From contig DDBO01000108.1 of the NCBI GenBank assembly GCA_002332755.1, forward strand, positions 1 through 9,433: a DNA stretch of 9,433 nt, read 5' to 3'. The position numbers and the translations under genes were made by a program. Below are positions 1 to 6,134 of this stretch, one piece after another (positions within the stretch are counted from its first letter, which is position 1; every line of letters starts with the position of its first letter). The stretch comes from Bacteroidales bacterium UBA2030 (GTDB lineage: Bacteria > Bacteroidota > Bacteroidia > Bacteroidales > TTA-H9). The notes beneath the pieces were generated by a model. It made no database searches. It was not told the origin of the DNA and worked only from the letters and a program-made list of their open reading frames with translations.

Positions 1-2
1 AA

Positions 3-95
3 GAAGGCATTATCAGGTATGTTGAATACGTTAAAGAAAATACCAACCACCCCGACTACGACAAAGCCATACAGGCAGCCAAAGAACTTGTGTAA
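3..95 (+). CDS. C-terminal fragment of an unidentified protein
   Basis: This is the last 30 codons and TAA stop of a gene that begins left of the window. The visible tail is hydrophilic and apparently helical, ending in K-A-I-Q-A-A-K-E-L-V. The frame is chosen because it is open to the edge, ends 24 bases before a good hairpin terminator, and reads as an amphipathic helix. The tail is too short to name a family and I recognise no motif. The terminator separates it from the next gene, so it is probably not in the same operon as the AI-2E protein. Confidence 0.6.
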   Translation, partial: EGIIRYVEYVKENTNHPDYDKAIQAAKELV

Positions 96-118
96 GCTTA
101 AGGGATAATCTTTCATGG

Positions 119-148
119 AGCCGGTCCATTTCTAAGGCCGGCTTTTTT
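119..148 (+). terminator. Intrinsic terminator of the upstream gene
   Basis: The stem AGCCGG (119-124) pairs with CCGGCT (138-143). It is prolonged by CC/GG (126-127 with 136-137) across one bulged T at 125. The loop is ATTTCTAA, and six T's follow (143-148). It lies 24 bases after the stop at 95, which is typical of a Rho-independent terminator. Confidence 0.8.
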
Positions 149-156
149 ATTAGGTC

Positions 157-164
157 TATCTTTG
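157..164 (+). promoter_or_regulatory. Candidate Bacteroidota -7 element for the AI-2E/radical SAM operon
   Basis: TATCTTTG fits the Bacteroidota -7 consensus TAnnTTTG exactly and would give a leader of roughly ten bases before the ATG at 181. No TTTG/TTG -33 element is visible at the right distance, since the upstream space is taken by the terminator hairpin. That weakens the call. Confidence 0.4.
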
Positions 165-180
165 TGCTAAAATTGGCATT

Positions 181-1281
181 ATGCGTATCACATCCCGACA
201 ATTCATACTGATTATCACTTTATTAGTGGTTGCATGTATAGGATGGTTCTTCAGTTTCCTGCTTTGGTATTTCTTTTTTGCGGGCATTATTACCATGGCC
301 GGTCGACCGATAGAAGAGCGTCTATCAAAACTCAGGATAGGCAAAATGCAAATGCCTGATGAATTGAGCGCTTTGCTGGCCTTGCTGATTGTATTAGGGA
401 TAACTACCGGATTTATCACCTGGCTGGGACGTGGAGTAGTGATTCAATTGTCGGGCCTGGCCAGCATTGATTTTACAGCCTTAACGACTCAAATCAATCA
501 GCTTCTCTCCGGTATTGACAATACCTTGCATACTTATGGATTGCTGGCCGGCACCCAAAGTTTGAGCGACTTGCTGCTCCAACACATGAAAGATTTCATT
601 GCAGAAATTTCACTGACACAGATATTTGGTGACTTTTTATCCACATTGGGTTCTTTGGCATCAGGTCTGTTTGCCGTGGTGTTTTTGTCGTTTTTCTTCC
701 TGCGCGACCGTCAGCTTATGCGCAAAGCCCTGTTACTTTTCGTTCCTTTTGAGTACGAAACCCGGGTCTTAGAAGTAATCAGTTCGACACGTCGCTTGCT
801 AACGCGCTACGTAGCAGGAATTTTCGCAGAAGTAATGATTATGATAACCCTGTTGAGCACCGGCCTCTGGATTATGGGCATTCCCAATTCTTTGCTCCTC
901 GGGACTGTTGGAGGCATGCTCAATATTATTCCTTATTTGGGCCCGATCATAGGTGCGATTCTGAGCACTGTACTGGGTATAATATTTGTTCTCTCGGGCA
1001 CCTTGAATAGTACGCTCCTGTCGGTGTGTTTAATTATACCCGCAGTTTTTCTGGCAGCTAATCTTGTCGATAACCTTGTTTTGCAGCCGGTTATTTACTC
1101 AAAAAGTATTAAAGCACATCCTGTAGAAGTTTTTGTCGTCATTCTGATGGCCGGTTCAATGGCAGGTATAACGGGCATGATCTTAGCGATGCCGGCTTAC
1201 ACCATCCTACGCATTATTGGCCTCGAATTTTTTAGCGGTTTCGATTTGATGAAAAAAATTTCCGGAGGACTCAATCCATGA
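181..1281 (+). CDS. AI-2E family (PerM/UPF0118) membrane transporter
   Basis: This is a 366-residue polytopic inner-membrane protein of the AI-2E transporter family. Members have been linked to export of autoinducer-2 or to Na+/H+ exchange, but substrates are mostly unproven. Hydrophobic segments lie at about residues 8-40, 63-89, 155-174, 212-235, 238-271, 277-300 and 316-348. A soluble loop at about 90-150 is the usual position of the family's extracytoplasmic domain. The family signature is clear in the C-terminal half: N-I-I-P-Y-L-G-P (248-255), D-N-x-V-x-Q-P (297-303), S-K-S with H-P (307-314), and a glycine-rich G-x-x-G-M segment near 329-333. Length is normal. The ATG at 181 is used because no earlier start fits after the terminator. 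It overlaps the next gene by four bases, indicating a shared transcript and probable translational coupling. The substrate cannot be inferred from sequence. Confidence 0.9.
   Translation: MRITSRQFILIITLLVVACIGWFFSFLLWYFFFAGIITMAGRPIEERLSKLRIGKMQMPDELSALLALLIVLGITTGFITWLGRGVVIQLSGLASIDFTALTTQINQLLSGIDNTLHTYGLLAGTQSLSDLLLQHMKDFIAEISLTQIFGDFLSTLGSLASGLFAVVFLSFFFLRDRQLMRKALLLFVPFEYETRVLEVISSTRRLLTRYVAGIFAEVMIMITLLSTGLWIMGIPNSLLLGTVGGMLNIIPYLGPIIGAILSTVLGIIFVLSGTLNSTLLSVCLIIPAVFLAANLVDNLVLQPVIYSKSIKAHPVEVFVVILMAGSMAGITGMILAMPAYTILRIIGLEFFSGFDLMKKISGGLNP
1264..1269 (+). promoter_or_regulatory. Shine-Dalgarno site for the radical SAM gene
   Basis: GGAGGA lies eight bases before the ATG at 1278, inside the 3' end of the AI-2E gene. 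A strong Shine-Dalgarno is uncommon in this window, where leaders are mostly A-rich. Together with the ATGA overlap it supports reinitiation at 1278 as the true start of the downstream gene. Confidence 0.6.
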
Positions 1282-2291
1282 ATAAGTATTATTGTAGATT
1301 AATTTTCAGCCTCCTGTCGAAACTCACTTTTCCTCGCCTGCTCAATATTATCAAATTAAAAATCAGCTATTTAATCACCTACTTTAGTGGGAGATATGTA
1401 CGCTGGGGCGAGCCGTGGACAGCAAGTATAGAGCCCTCCGCCCTTTGTAACCTGCAATGCCCCGAATGTCCCATTGGCAGTCATATACTTACCCGTCCAT
1501 CCAATTTTATCAATACAGACGATTTTACAAGCTGGCTCGAACAGATGCAGCCTCAACTTTTTTATCTTATCCTTTATTTTCAGGGTGAACCCCTTTTGCA
1601 CCCGAATTTTCCGGATTTAATAAAAATCGCGCAACTAAGACGGGTTCACACTCTTACCAGCACCAATGCGCAAACAATAACAGAACCCTTGGCCAGAAAA
1701 TTAGTAGAAGCTGGTCTCGACGAGATTATTGTTTCTGTGGATGGCACTACGGAAGAAACGTATCGCCAGTATCGTCGTGGTGGTACTCTTGAGAAAGCTA
1801 CCAGAGGTATAGAAAACCTGGTGAAAGCACGAAAAGTACTGGGTAAAAAAAATCCATTCATCAGGTTACAATTTATTGTGATGCGTCATAATGAGCATCA
1901 AATCCAAGAAATTAAAGTACTGGGGAAAAAGCTCGGTGCTGACAGGGTAGAACTGAAAACTGCCCAAATCTACGACCCTACCGACCCTAACATAATACTC
2001 CCAAGCAATCCAAAATTTGCACGCTACAAGGTCAATAGGCAAGGACTGCTGGAGATAAAAAAGAAAAGGCATAAAGGATGCATGAAAATGTGGGGAGGGA
2101 CTGTTCTTACCTGGGATGGTAAAGTACTTCCCTGCTGCTACGATAAAGATGCAGAACATGCTTTTGGACAAACCACAGCCACCCAAACTGTTAAAAACAT
2201 ACTTAACAACCCAACGTCCCGGACTTTTCGTTTAAAGGTAATGCAATCGCGCAGCCATTATGATATGTGTAAAAATTGCCACGAACGTTAA
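1278..2291 (+). CDS. Radical SAM/SPASM domain protein
   Basis: This 337-residue enzyme of the radical SAM superfamily has a C-terminal SPASM-like region. The SAM-binding [4Fe-4S] motif C-x3-C-x2-C is C57, C61, C64. The G-E-P motif that contacts SAM is at 103-105, and S-V-D-G at 153-156 marks a later strand of the TIM-barrel core. The auxiliary-cluster cysteines are C268 (in C-M-K-M-W), C286-C287 and C331/C334 (C-x2-C-H) at the extreme C-terminus. The first 40 residues are basic and hydrophobic and may lie on the membrane. The overall pattern, including F-Q-G-E-P, N-E-H-Q and C-C-Y-D-K-D-A, matches from memory an uncharacterised group widespread in Bacteroidota. Its reaction is unknown. No RiPP-like precursor peptide is visible next to it, so a peptide-modifying role is not supported. 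It is coupled by a 4-bp overlap to the AI-2E-family gene, and no clear terminator follows. Confidence 0.88.
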   Translation: MNKYYCRLIFSLLSKLTFPRLLNIIKLKISYLITYFSGRYVRWGEPWTASIEPSALCNLQCPECPIGSHILTRPSNFINTDDFTSWLEQMQPQLFYLILYFQGEPLLHPNFPDLIKIAQLRRVHTLTSTNAQTITEPLARKLVEAGLDEIIVSVDGTTEETYRQYRRGGTLEKATRGIENLVKARKVLGKKNPFIRLQFIVMRHNEHQIQEIKVLGKKLGADRVELKTAQIYDPTDPNIILPSNPKFARYKVNRQGLLEIKKKRHKGCMKMWGGTVLTWDGKVLPCCYDKDAEHAFGQTTATQTVKNILNNPTSRTFRLKVMQSRSHYDMCKNCHER

Positions 2292-2343
2292 AGACAACCA
2301 GATCCTGATTTTCCAGCCTTATTTAACCCATAAGAAAAAATGC

Positions 2344-2374
2344 TTGCATAGCGGGATTGAAAATCCTACATTTG
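2344..2374 (+). promoter_or_regulatory. Rubrerythrin promoter (Bacteroidota type)
   Basis: A TTG -33 element (2344-2346) is separated by 20 bases from a perfect TAnnTTTG -7 element, TACATTTG (2367-2374). The predicted start is near 2380, giving a leader of about 20 bases that is A/C-rich and lacks a Shine-Dalgarno site. This is the most complete promoter in the window. The spacer contains the inverted repeat at 2354-2366. Confidence 0.65.
2354..2366. repeat. Inverted repeat in the rubrerythrin promoter spacer
   Basis: GGATT-gaa-AATCC has two perfect 5-base arms. It lies between the -33 and -7 elements and directly abuts the -7 element at 2367. The position suits a repressor or activator operator. 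A near-identical repeat occurs at 7580-7591. Function is inferred from position only. Confidence 0.45.
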
Positions 2375-2399
2375 TTGTTGAACCCAAAAATCAATCATC

Positions 2400-2981
2400 A
2401 TGGAAGGAAAGAGCATAAAAGGAACCCGCACAGAACAAAACCTGCTTAAGGCCTTTGCCGGAGAATCTCAGGCAAGAAACCGCTATATATTTTTTGCGAA
2501 ACAGGCCCGGCAGGAAGGATACGAGCAAATAGCTGCCATTTTTGAACAGACGGCCCAACAAGAAGAAACCCATGCCAAAACATTTTTCAAGTTTCTGGAA
2601 GGGGGAATGGTAGAAATTACCGCTTCGTACCCTGCAGGGAAAATTGGCACCACCATGGAAAACCTTGAGGCTGCAGCCGAAGGCGAACACGAGGAATGGA
2701 GTGATCTTTACCCTGAGTTTGCCCGAATAGCAGAAGAAGAGGGTTTCAAGCAAATAGCGGTGAAATTCAAAAGTATAGCCAAGGTAGAAGCTGAGCATGA
2801 AAAACGCTACCGCAAGCTTAAAGAAAACATTGAAAACGGTGAAGTTTTCAAAAAGAAAAAGAAAGTTCGCTGGGTCTGCCGTAAATGCGGATTTGTACAC
2901 GAGAGTGAGACAGCTCCGCAGAAATGTCCCGCTTGCGACCATCCTCAGGCTTACTTCGAAATGGAAGCTGAAAATTACTAA
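2400..2981 (+). CDS. rbr: Rubrerythrin
   Basis: This cytoplasmic non-haem diiron peroxidase reduces H2O2 to water with electrons passed through its own rubredoxin domain. It is a standard oxidative-stress defence of anaerobes. The 193-residue protein has the classic two-domain order. The ferritin-like four-helix domain (about 1-145) carries predicted diiron ligands E22, the E55-x2-H58 pair, E96, E99 and the E130-x2-H133 pair. The rubredoxin-like domain (about 156-193) has C160-x2-C163 and C176-P-x-C179 for a single Fe. The two are joined by a lysine-rich linker (five K in a row at 151-155). All expected ligands are present and the length is usual for the family. The ATG at 2400 is supported by the promoter 26 bases upstream and by the normal N-terminus. 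The gene appears monocistronic and converges on the YceI lipoprotein gene. The inverted repeat in its promoter may mediate control, but no known OxyR or PerR box is recognisable. Confidence 0.96.
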   Translation: MEGKSIKGTRTEQNLLKAFAGESQARNRYIFFAKQARQEGYEQIAAIFEQTAQQEETHAKTFFKFLEGGMVEITASYPAGKIGTTMENLEAAAEGEHEEWSDLYPEFARIAEEEGFKQIAVKFKSIAKVEAEHEKRYRKLKENIENGEVFKKKKKVRWVCRKCGFVHESETAPQKCPACDHPQAYFEMEAENY

Positions 2982-2988
2982 ATGAAAA

Positions 2989-3018
2989 AGGCTGTCAGCA
3001 CTAACCTACTGACAGCCT
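2989..3018. terminator. Hairpin terminator between convergent rubrerythrin and YceI genes
   Basis: A perfect 10-bp stem, AGGCTGTCAG (2989-2998) with CTGACAGCCT (3009-3018), encloses a 10-base loop. Reading the - strand, the stem is followed by TTTTTC, so it is a good terminator for the YceI gene, whose stop is 26 bases away. On the + strand only CAAAAC follows, so it would act on rubrerythrin less efficiently, or mainly as a 3'-end protecting hairpin. Confidence 0.8.
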
Positions 3019-3043
3019 CAAAACTAGAATCCCGAAAACCTCA

Positions 3044-3721
3044 TCACTTGTTGGCTACAAAAGTAAACTTGAGACCAATTTCGTCGTAAATAAACTTATC
3101 TTTCAGATTATCAAAGAATTTGCGGCTTCCATATTTTATCTTCCACTCGCTGCGGTCGATAATAAACTGGGGAGCACTGGCTGATACTATGTTATCATTG
3201 ATTTCTACTTTAGCCTTAAAGGTAATCCCTTTCTCTATATTCTTAATTTTCAAATTACCTGAAACTTCATGAGTAACAGTCTCGCCGGAGGATAATTGTT
3301 CTGCACTGGCCAGTTTTTTGACTGAAGTGATGGTAAAATAAGCTTCAGGAAAAGAATCAACACTAAAGAAATCAGCAGACATCAGGTGGCCCACCAGTTT
3401 TTGATTATACTCCGGATCCTGAATGTCGAGGTTGACAATGGAATGCATATCGATAACAATTCGGCCGCCAGTGATGTTACCATTTTCCACATAAATTTCG
3501 CCTGATTTTAAGGATATCGTCCCATGATGCTTACCACCGGGTTTCGATCCCTCCCACTCTACGACGCTGATAGTTGTGTCAGCTTTGAAGGCTTCGCCAA
3601 CAAATTCTCCGGCCTTTTGAGCATCACCGGTTGCAGCTTTATCACCAGTACTTCCCGAGCAGGCCGACAATAATGCACCTGCAATTACAAATAAGGAAAA
3701 AACTCGAAGTATTTTTTTCAT
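3044..3721 (-). CDS. YceI-domain lipoprotein
   Basis: This 225-residue exported lipoprotein carries a YceI-like domain, a lipocalin-like beta-barrel that in characterised relatives binds polyisoprenoid or other amphipathic lipids. The N-terminus is a type II signal peptide: K2-K3, a hydrophobic core at about 5-18, and lipobox L-S-A-C with lipidated Cys at 21. A Ser/Gly/Ala-rich tether (22-48) follows. The YceI domain spans about 49-223. Typical features are V-x-W-x-G-x-K near 54-60, a H-L-x-S-A-D-F-F segment (112-119) followed by F-P (124-125), and the D-R-S-E-W-K-I-K-Y-G-S block (189-199). Most YceI proteins are about 190 residues and soluble in the periplasm, so the lipid anchor accounts for the extra length. 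The gene is - strand, converges with rubrerythrin and diverges from the Usp gene. Its ligand is unknown. Confidence 0.92.
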   Translation of the reverse strand: MKKILRVFSLFVIAGALLSACSGSTGDKAATGDAQKAGEFVGEAFKADTTISVVEWEGSKPGGKHHGTISLKSGEIYVENGNITGGRIVIDMHSIVNLDIQDPEYNQKLVGHLMSADFFSVDSFPEAYFTITSVKKLASAEQLSSGETVTHEVSGNLKIKNIEKGITFKAKVEINDNIVSASAPQFIIDRSEWKIKYGSRKFFDNLKDKFIYDEIGLKFTFVANK

Positions 3722-3750
3722 AGTTATGTATTATTTAGATTATTTCTAAA

Positions 3751-3781
3751 CAAAAACATAATTTCTTCAAAATTTGTTCAA
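3751..3781 (-). promoter_or_regulatory. Candidate promoter of the YceI lipoprotein gene
   Basis: On the - strand, TTG (3781-3779) lies 18 bases upstream of TATGTTTTTG (3760-3751). That sequence resembles the -7 consensus TAnnTTTG but has two extra bases between TA and TTTG. The predicted leader would be about 25 bases. The match is imperfect, so the call is tentative. Confidence 0.3.
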
Positions 3782-3784
3782 TAT

Positions 3785-3814
3785 CCTGTTTATTTAATAA
3801 TCAATAAAAACAGG
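3785..3814. repeat. Inverted repeat in the YceI/Usp divergent region
   Basis: CCTGTTT (3785-3791) pairs with AAACAGG (3808-3814). Pairing continues ATT/AAT (3792-3794 with 3803-3805) across two bulged A's. No T-run follows on either strand, so it does not look like a terminator. It lies just upstream of the candidate YceI promoter and could be an operator, but there is no further evidence. Confidence 0.3.
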
Positions 3815-3869
3815 CTCAAGAATTATGCGCATTCTAAAGCAAAAAGCTACGGCATATAGGCTAAGCATG

Positions 3870-3900
3870 GTTAACAAACCTACTTATTTCCCAAGTTAAC
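3870..3900. repeat. Pair of GTTAAC palindromes upstream of the Usp gene
   Basis: Two identical 6-base palindromes GTTAAC at 3870-3875 and 3895-3900 are 25 bp apart start to start, just upstream of the candidate Usp -7 element. They could be paired half-sites for a regulator. In AT-rich DNA this may also be chance. Confidence 0.2.
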
Positions 3901-3921
3901 ATCTTAAGGTTCTATTGAATA

Positions 3922-3930
3922 TAAATTTTG
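3922..3930 (+). promoter_or_regulatory. Candidate -7 element of the Usp gene
   Basis: TAAATTTTG resembles TAnnTTTG with one extra base. It would start transcription near 3937, about 26 bases before the ATG at 3963. No convincing -33 TTG is seen. The element lies inside the upstream in-frame extension that begins with TTG at 3915, which argues for the ATG at 3963 as the start. Confidence 0.3.
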
Positions 3931-3962
3931 TAACTTGCCAACGAATAAAAAAAACCGGAAAC

Positions 3963-4796
3963 ATGGAAACCAAAATACTCGTGCCTGTTGATTTTTCGGA
4001 GGGTACAAACCATGCAGCAGAAATGGCCGCCGATATGGCCGACTTCACCGGAGCCGGTATTATACTTTTACATGCTATTAACCACTATACCAGGGCTTAC
4101 CTGAAATCAAACGACCTGGATGAATCGTGGATTGAAGAAAAATTGGAAGAATTATCCAAGAAAATACTTATTGGTAGAGAGCTGATGCTGGAGAAGGCAA
4201 TTAAGGAGGGCACCCTATATGAAACCATCCCCTCAGTGGCTAAAGAATTTGGAGCTTCGCTAACTGCCTTTAGCAGTCATGGTAAAGAAGGGTTGCAGAG
4301 GATAACCAAAAGCAAAGTATTACGATTGATAGCCGCCAATCCTGTTCCTTCTATCATTTTTTCGAAGAAATTGCCTCGGAGGCTTAGCCCGGCCATCATC
4401 CCCATTAATTTGTTCAGAAAATGGGGCAAAAAGTTAAATGTACTGGTATCGATGAGCCATTTATGGGGAAAAGAATTTGTAATTGTGGAAACCTATGCTC
4501 CGGAAGCCTTAAGCAGTGAACTGGAAAGGCAGAGGGCAAAATTCAGGCAGGAAGCCGAAAGACAAGGACTAAACATCACTTTTGTTCCTATTCGTGGCGA
4601 ACATTCATTTTTAAGCGAATTTAGTGCGCATGCCCGGGCAACCAAGGCCAGCCTCATTATTCTCATCTCAGATGAAGAAGAGCAAAGTCCTATTTTCAAA
4701 CCCGGAATTGGAGAAAAAATCCTGATATACAACAAATTAAAACTTCCTGTTTTATGCCTCTCTCCAAGCATGGAGCTTATTAAAACACAATCCTGA
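3963..4796 (+). CDS. Tandem-domain universal stress protein (UspA family)
   Basis: This cytoplasmic protein of 277 residues has two Usp domains. Domain 1 (about 1-135) is typical: M-E-T-K-I-L-V-P-V-D-F-S-E opens the first strand with the conserved D10, and the I-I-L-L-H strand is at 33-37. The ATP-binding glycine motif G-x2-G-x9-G-(S/T) has degenerated to S104-x2-G107-x9-S117-K118, so nucleotide binding is doubtful. Domain 2 (about 157-268) is more divergent: N-V-L-V-S near 159-163, and a predicted closing strand L-P-V-L-C-L near 261-266. The reading frame is open back to a TTG at 3915, but the ATG at 3963 gives the canonical Usp N-terminus. The role is presumably survival under stress or growth arrest; partners are unknown. 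It diverges from the YceI gene, and its stop is 6 bp from the stop of the convergent DUF438 gene, with no clear terminator between them. Confidence 0.9.
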   Translation: METKILVPVDFSEGTNHAAEMAADMADFTGAGIILLHAINHYTRAYLKSNDLDESWIEEKLEELSKKILIGRELMLEKAIKEGTLYETIPSVAKEFGASLTAFSSHGKEGLQRITKSKVLRLIAANPVPSIIFSKKLPRRLSPAIIPINLFRKWGKKLNVLVSMSHLWGKEFVIVETYAPEALSSELERQRAKFRQEAERQGLNITFVPIRGEHSFLSEFSAHARATKASLIILISDEEEQSPIFKPGIGEKILIYNKLKLPVLCLSPSMELIKTQS

Positions 4797-4802
4797 ATAC
4801 TA

Positions 4803-5999
4803 TTACCAATCCAGCAGACGTTTTTCGCCTTCCAGAGACTTTATTTCGGAAATTTCCTGCGTCACTTCAATAATACCCCGGTACTTTCCTTCTTCATCGC
4901 GAACGGCAAAGTATTGTATGAAAATTAATTCGCCGCGCATGTGTATCCAGAAGGAAGCTTTATCTTTTTCGCCGTTACGAAAGGATTCAATGATTTTTTC
5001 AACTATATGGACACTATCAGGAGGATGACAGTTCTTCACATTTCGTCCGATAATACCTACGGTTCGGGGAAAAATTCTTCGGGGTGGCGTTGAAAAATAT
5101 CGAACCTCATCCTTCTCATCCACATAGGTGATATCTACCGGCAGGTGATTAAAAATTAAACGGATTTGTTCCAGGGTCAATTTACCGGTTCCCAAATCTG
5201 CCAGGTCAGGCGAGGGTTCGGCTCTGTATTCGGGCTTTGGTGGGGAAGGAATATCTGGTATAAAATAGGGTAAACCCAAGGCCAGGCCTTCAGATAACCA
5301 ACCCTCCATCATCTTTGGCTCAAGGGTGGCAATGATTTCGGGAAATAAAATCCTCTCGTCTCTGAACTGAATGGTTTTCATATAGAAAAAAATGTCCCCT
5401 ATTAACCGATTAAACCGGACAAAATCGATGGAATCGGAACTTAAAGTACCAATTGCTTCCTGAATCCGACTTCTAATTTCGTCATGAAAAGCCCACATCA
5501 GCTGGACACATCTAAATTCAGGCCACACCTTTTCGATTGCAGGAAATATTACATTCTCCTTAATGGTATAAATGCGGGTATACAGTTGCAATTTATTAAG
5601 CAACAACTGAAGATTCGACCTGAGAGTTTTGTTAGCAGGTTCATGAAGAAATAACCGGAATGCAGGTCTGATTTCGTCAAGCAATTCATTCATTGCCTGG
5701 TTATTTTTCTCGATAGCCCAAAGGAGGGTGCCGGCAGGTGGCTCTATCCGGTTGTAGGATAAAAGGGTCTGATAGAAAATGTTAAAAACTTTATTGGATA
5801 AAATGATCAGCTTCTGTATTTCTATATCCTGACGGATAAGGGCATCGAACAACAGGATAAAATCAGAGGGTACAACCTGCTCCACAAAATCGGGATAACG
5901 GGTAAGAAATTCCCGTGCATTGCCGGTTTGCAGAATTTGGTACGAAAGTTCAAGAAGCTTGTTATGCCTTATTGCCCGGGTATGATTTAATTCTGTCAT
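4803..5999 (-). CDS. DUF438 / hemerythrin-like / PAS sensor protein
   Basis: This soluble, probably cytoplasmic 398-residue protein has the domain order of the DUF438 group (COG2461-like). DUF438 is at about 5-80, a hemerythrin-like (HHE) helical bundle at about 90-227, and a PAS domain at about 272-390. The PAS end is highly family-typical: N-C-H-P-P near 323-327, F-W-I-H near 350-353, and the closing L-E-G-E-K-R-L-L-D-W. The family is presumed to sense redox state, oxygen or a small ligand; no output domain is present. In the HHE domain only E148 (in K-E-N), H172 (in H-D-E-I-R) and D214/E215 remain of the usual metal ligands. Positions normally His are T/L near 91-93 and I143, so iron binding may be lost. 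A 10-residue extension to an ATG at 6029 is possible. The start at 5999 is preferred because M-T-E-L-N-H-T-R-A-I-R resembles family N-termini and because a -7 element at 6042-6035 would place transcription start at about 6029. Confidence 0.87.
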   Translation of the reverse strand: MTELNHTRAIRHNKLLELSYQILQTGNAREFLTRYPDFVEQVVPSDFILLFDALIRQDIEIQKLIILSNKVFNIFYQTLLSYNRIEPPAGTLLWAIEKNNQAMNELLDEIRPAFRLFLHEPANKTLRSNLQLLLNKLQLYTRIYTIKENVIFPAIEKVWPEFRCVQLMWAFHDEIRSRIQEAIGTLSSDSIDFVRFNRLIGDIFFYMKTIQFRDERILFPEIIATLEPKMMEGWLSEGLALGLPYFIPDIPSPPKPEYRAEPSPDLADLGTGKLTLEQIRLIFNHLPVDITYVDEKDEVRYFSTPPRRIFPRTVGIIGRNVKNCHPPDSVHIVEKIIESFRNGEKDKASFWIHMRGELIFIQYFAVRDEEGKYRGIIEVTQEISEIKSLEGEKRLLDW

Positions 6000-6034
6000 A
6001 TTAGTGAAGTTTATAAGGAGATTTGACATTTCAA

Positions 6035-6042
6035 CAAATATA
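6035..6042 (-). promoter_or_regulatory. Candidate -7 element of the DUF438/PAS gene
   Basis: On the - strand this reads TATATTTG, a perfect TAnnTTTG. Transcription would begin at about 6030-6028, so the ATG at 6029 would have essentially no leader, whereas the ATG at 5999 would have about 30 bases. No TTG -33 element is visible at the usual spacing. Confidence 0.45.
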
Positions 6043-6065
6043 ACGAAACTGAAGTTGTTTTAAAT

Positions 6066-6092
6066 AAAAAAACCCCGGTACATACCCCGGGG
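6066..6092 (-). terminator. Intrinsic terminator of the GH109 gene
   Basis: On the - strand, CCCCGG (6092-6087) pairs with CCGGGG (6078-6073) around an 8-base loop. Seven T's follow (6072-6066), then ATTTA. It lies about 40 bases past the GH109 stop and isolates that gene from the DUF438 gene on the same strand. Confidence 0.82.
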
Positions 6093-6134
6093 CTTTAGTA
6101 CACTCACTGAATACAAATTGAAATTTGACCTAGG

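Noticed and set aside
1278..2291. Radical SAM/SPASM gene as part of a RiPP biosynthesis locus
   Set aside because: No precursor-peptide-like small ORF, peptidase or RRE domain lies next to it, and its motifs fit a common stand-alone Bacteroidota group.
2391..2942. 183-codon open frame antisense to rubrerythrin
   Set aside because: It mirrors a strongly conserved gene almost end to end, its product is a Phe/Leu/Cys-rich string typical of an antisense frame, and it has no promoter or family features.
4762..4775. Hairpin CTCCA-agca-TGGAG near the end of the Usp gene as a terminator
   Set aside because: It has only a 5-bp stem, sits inside coding sequence, and is followed by CTTATTAAAA rather than a T-run on either strand.
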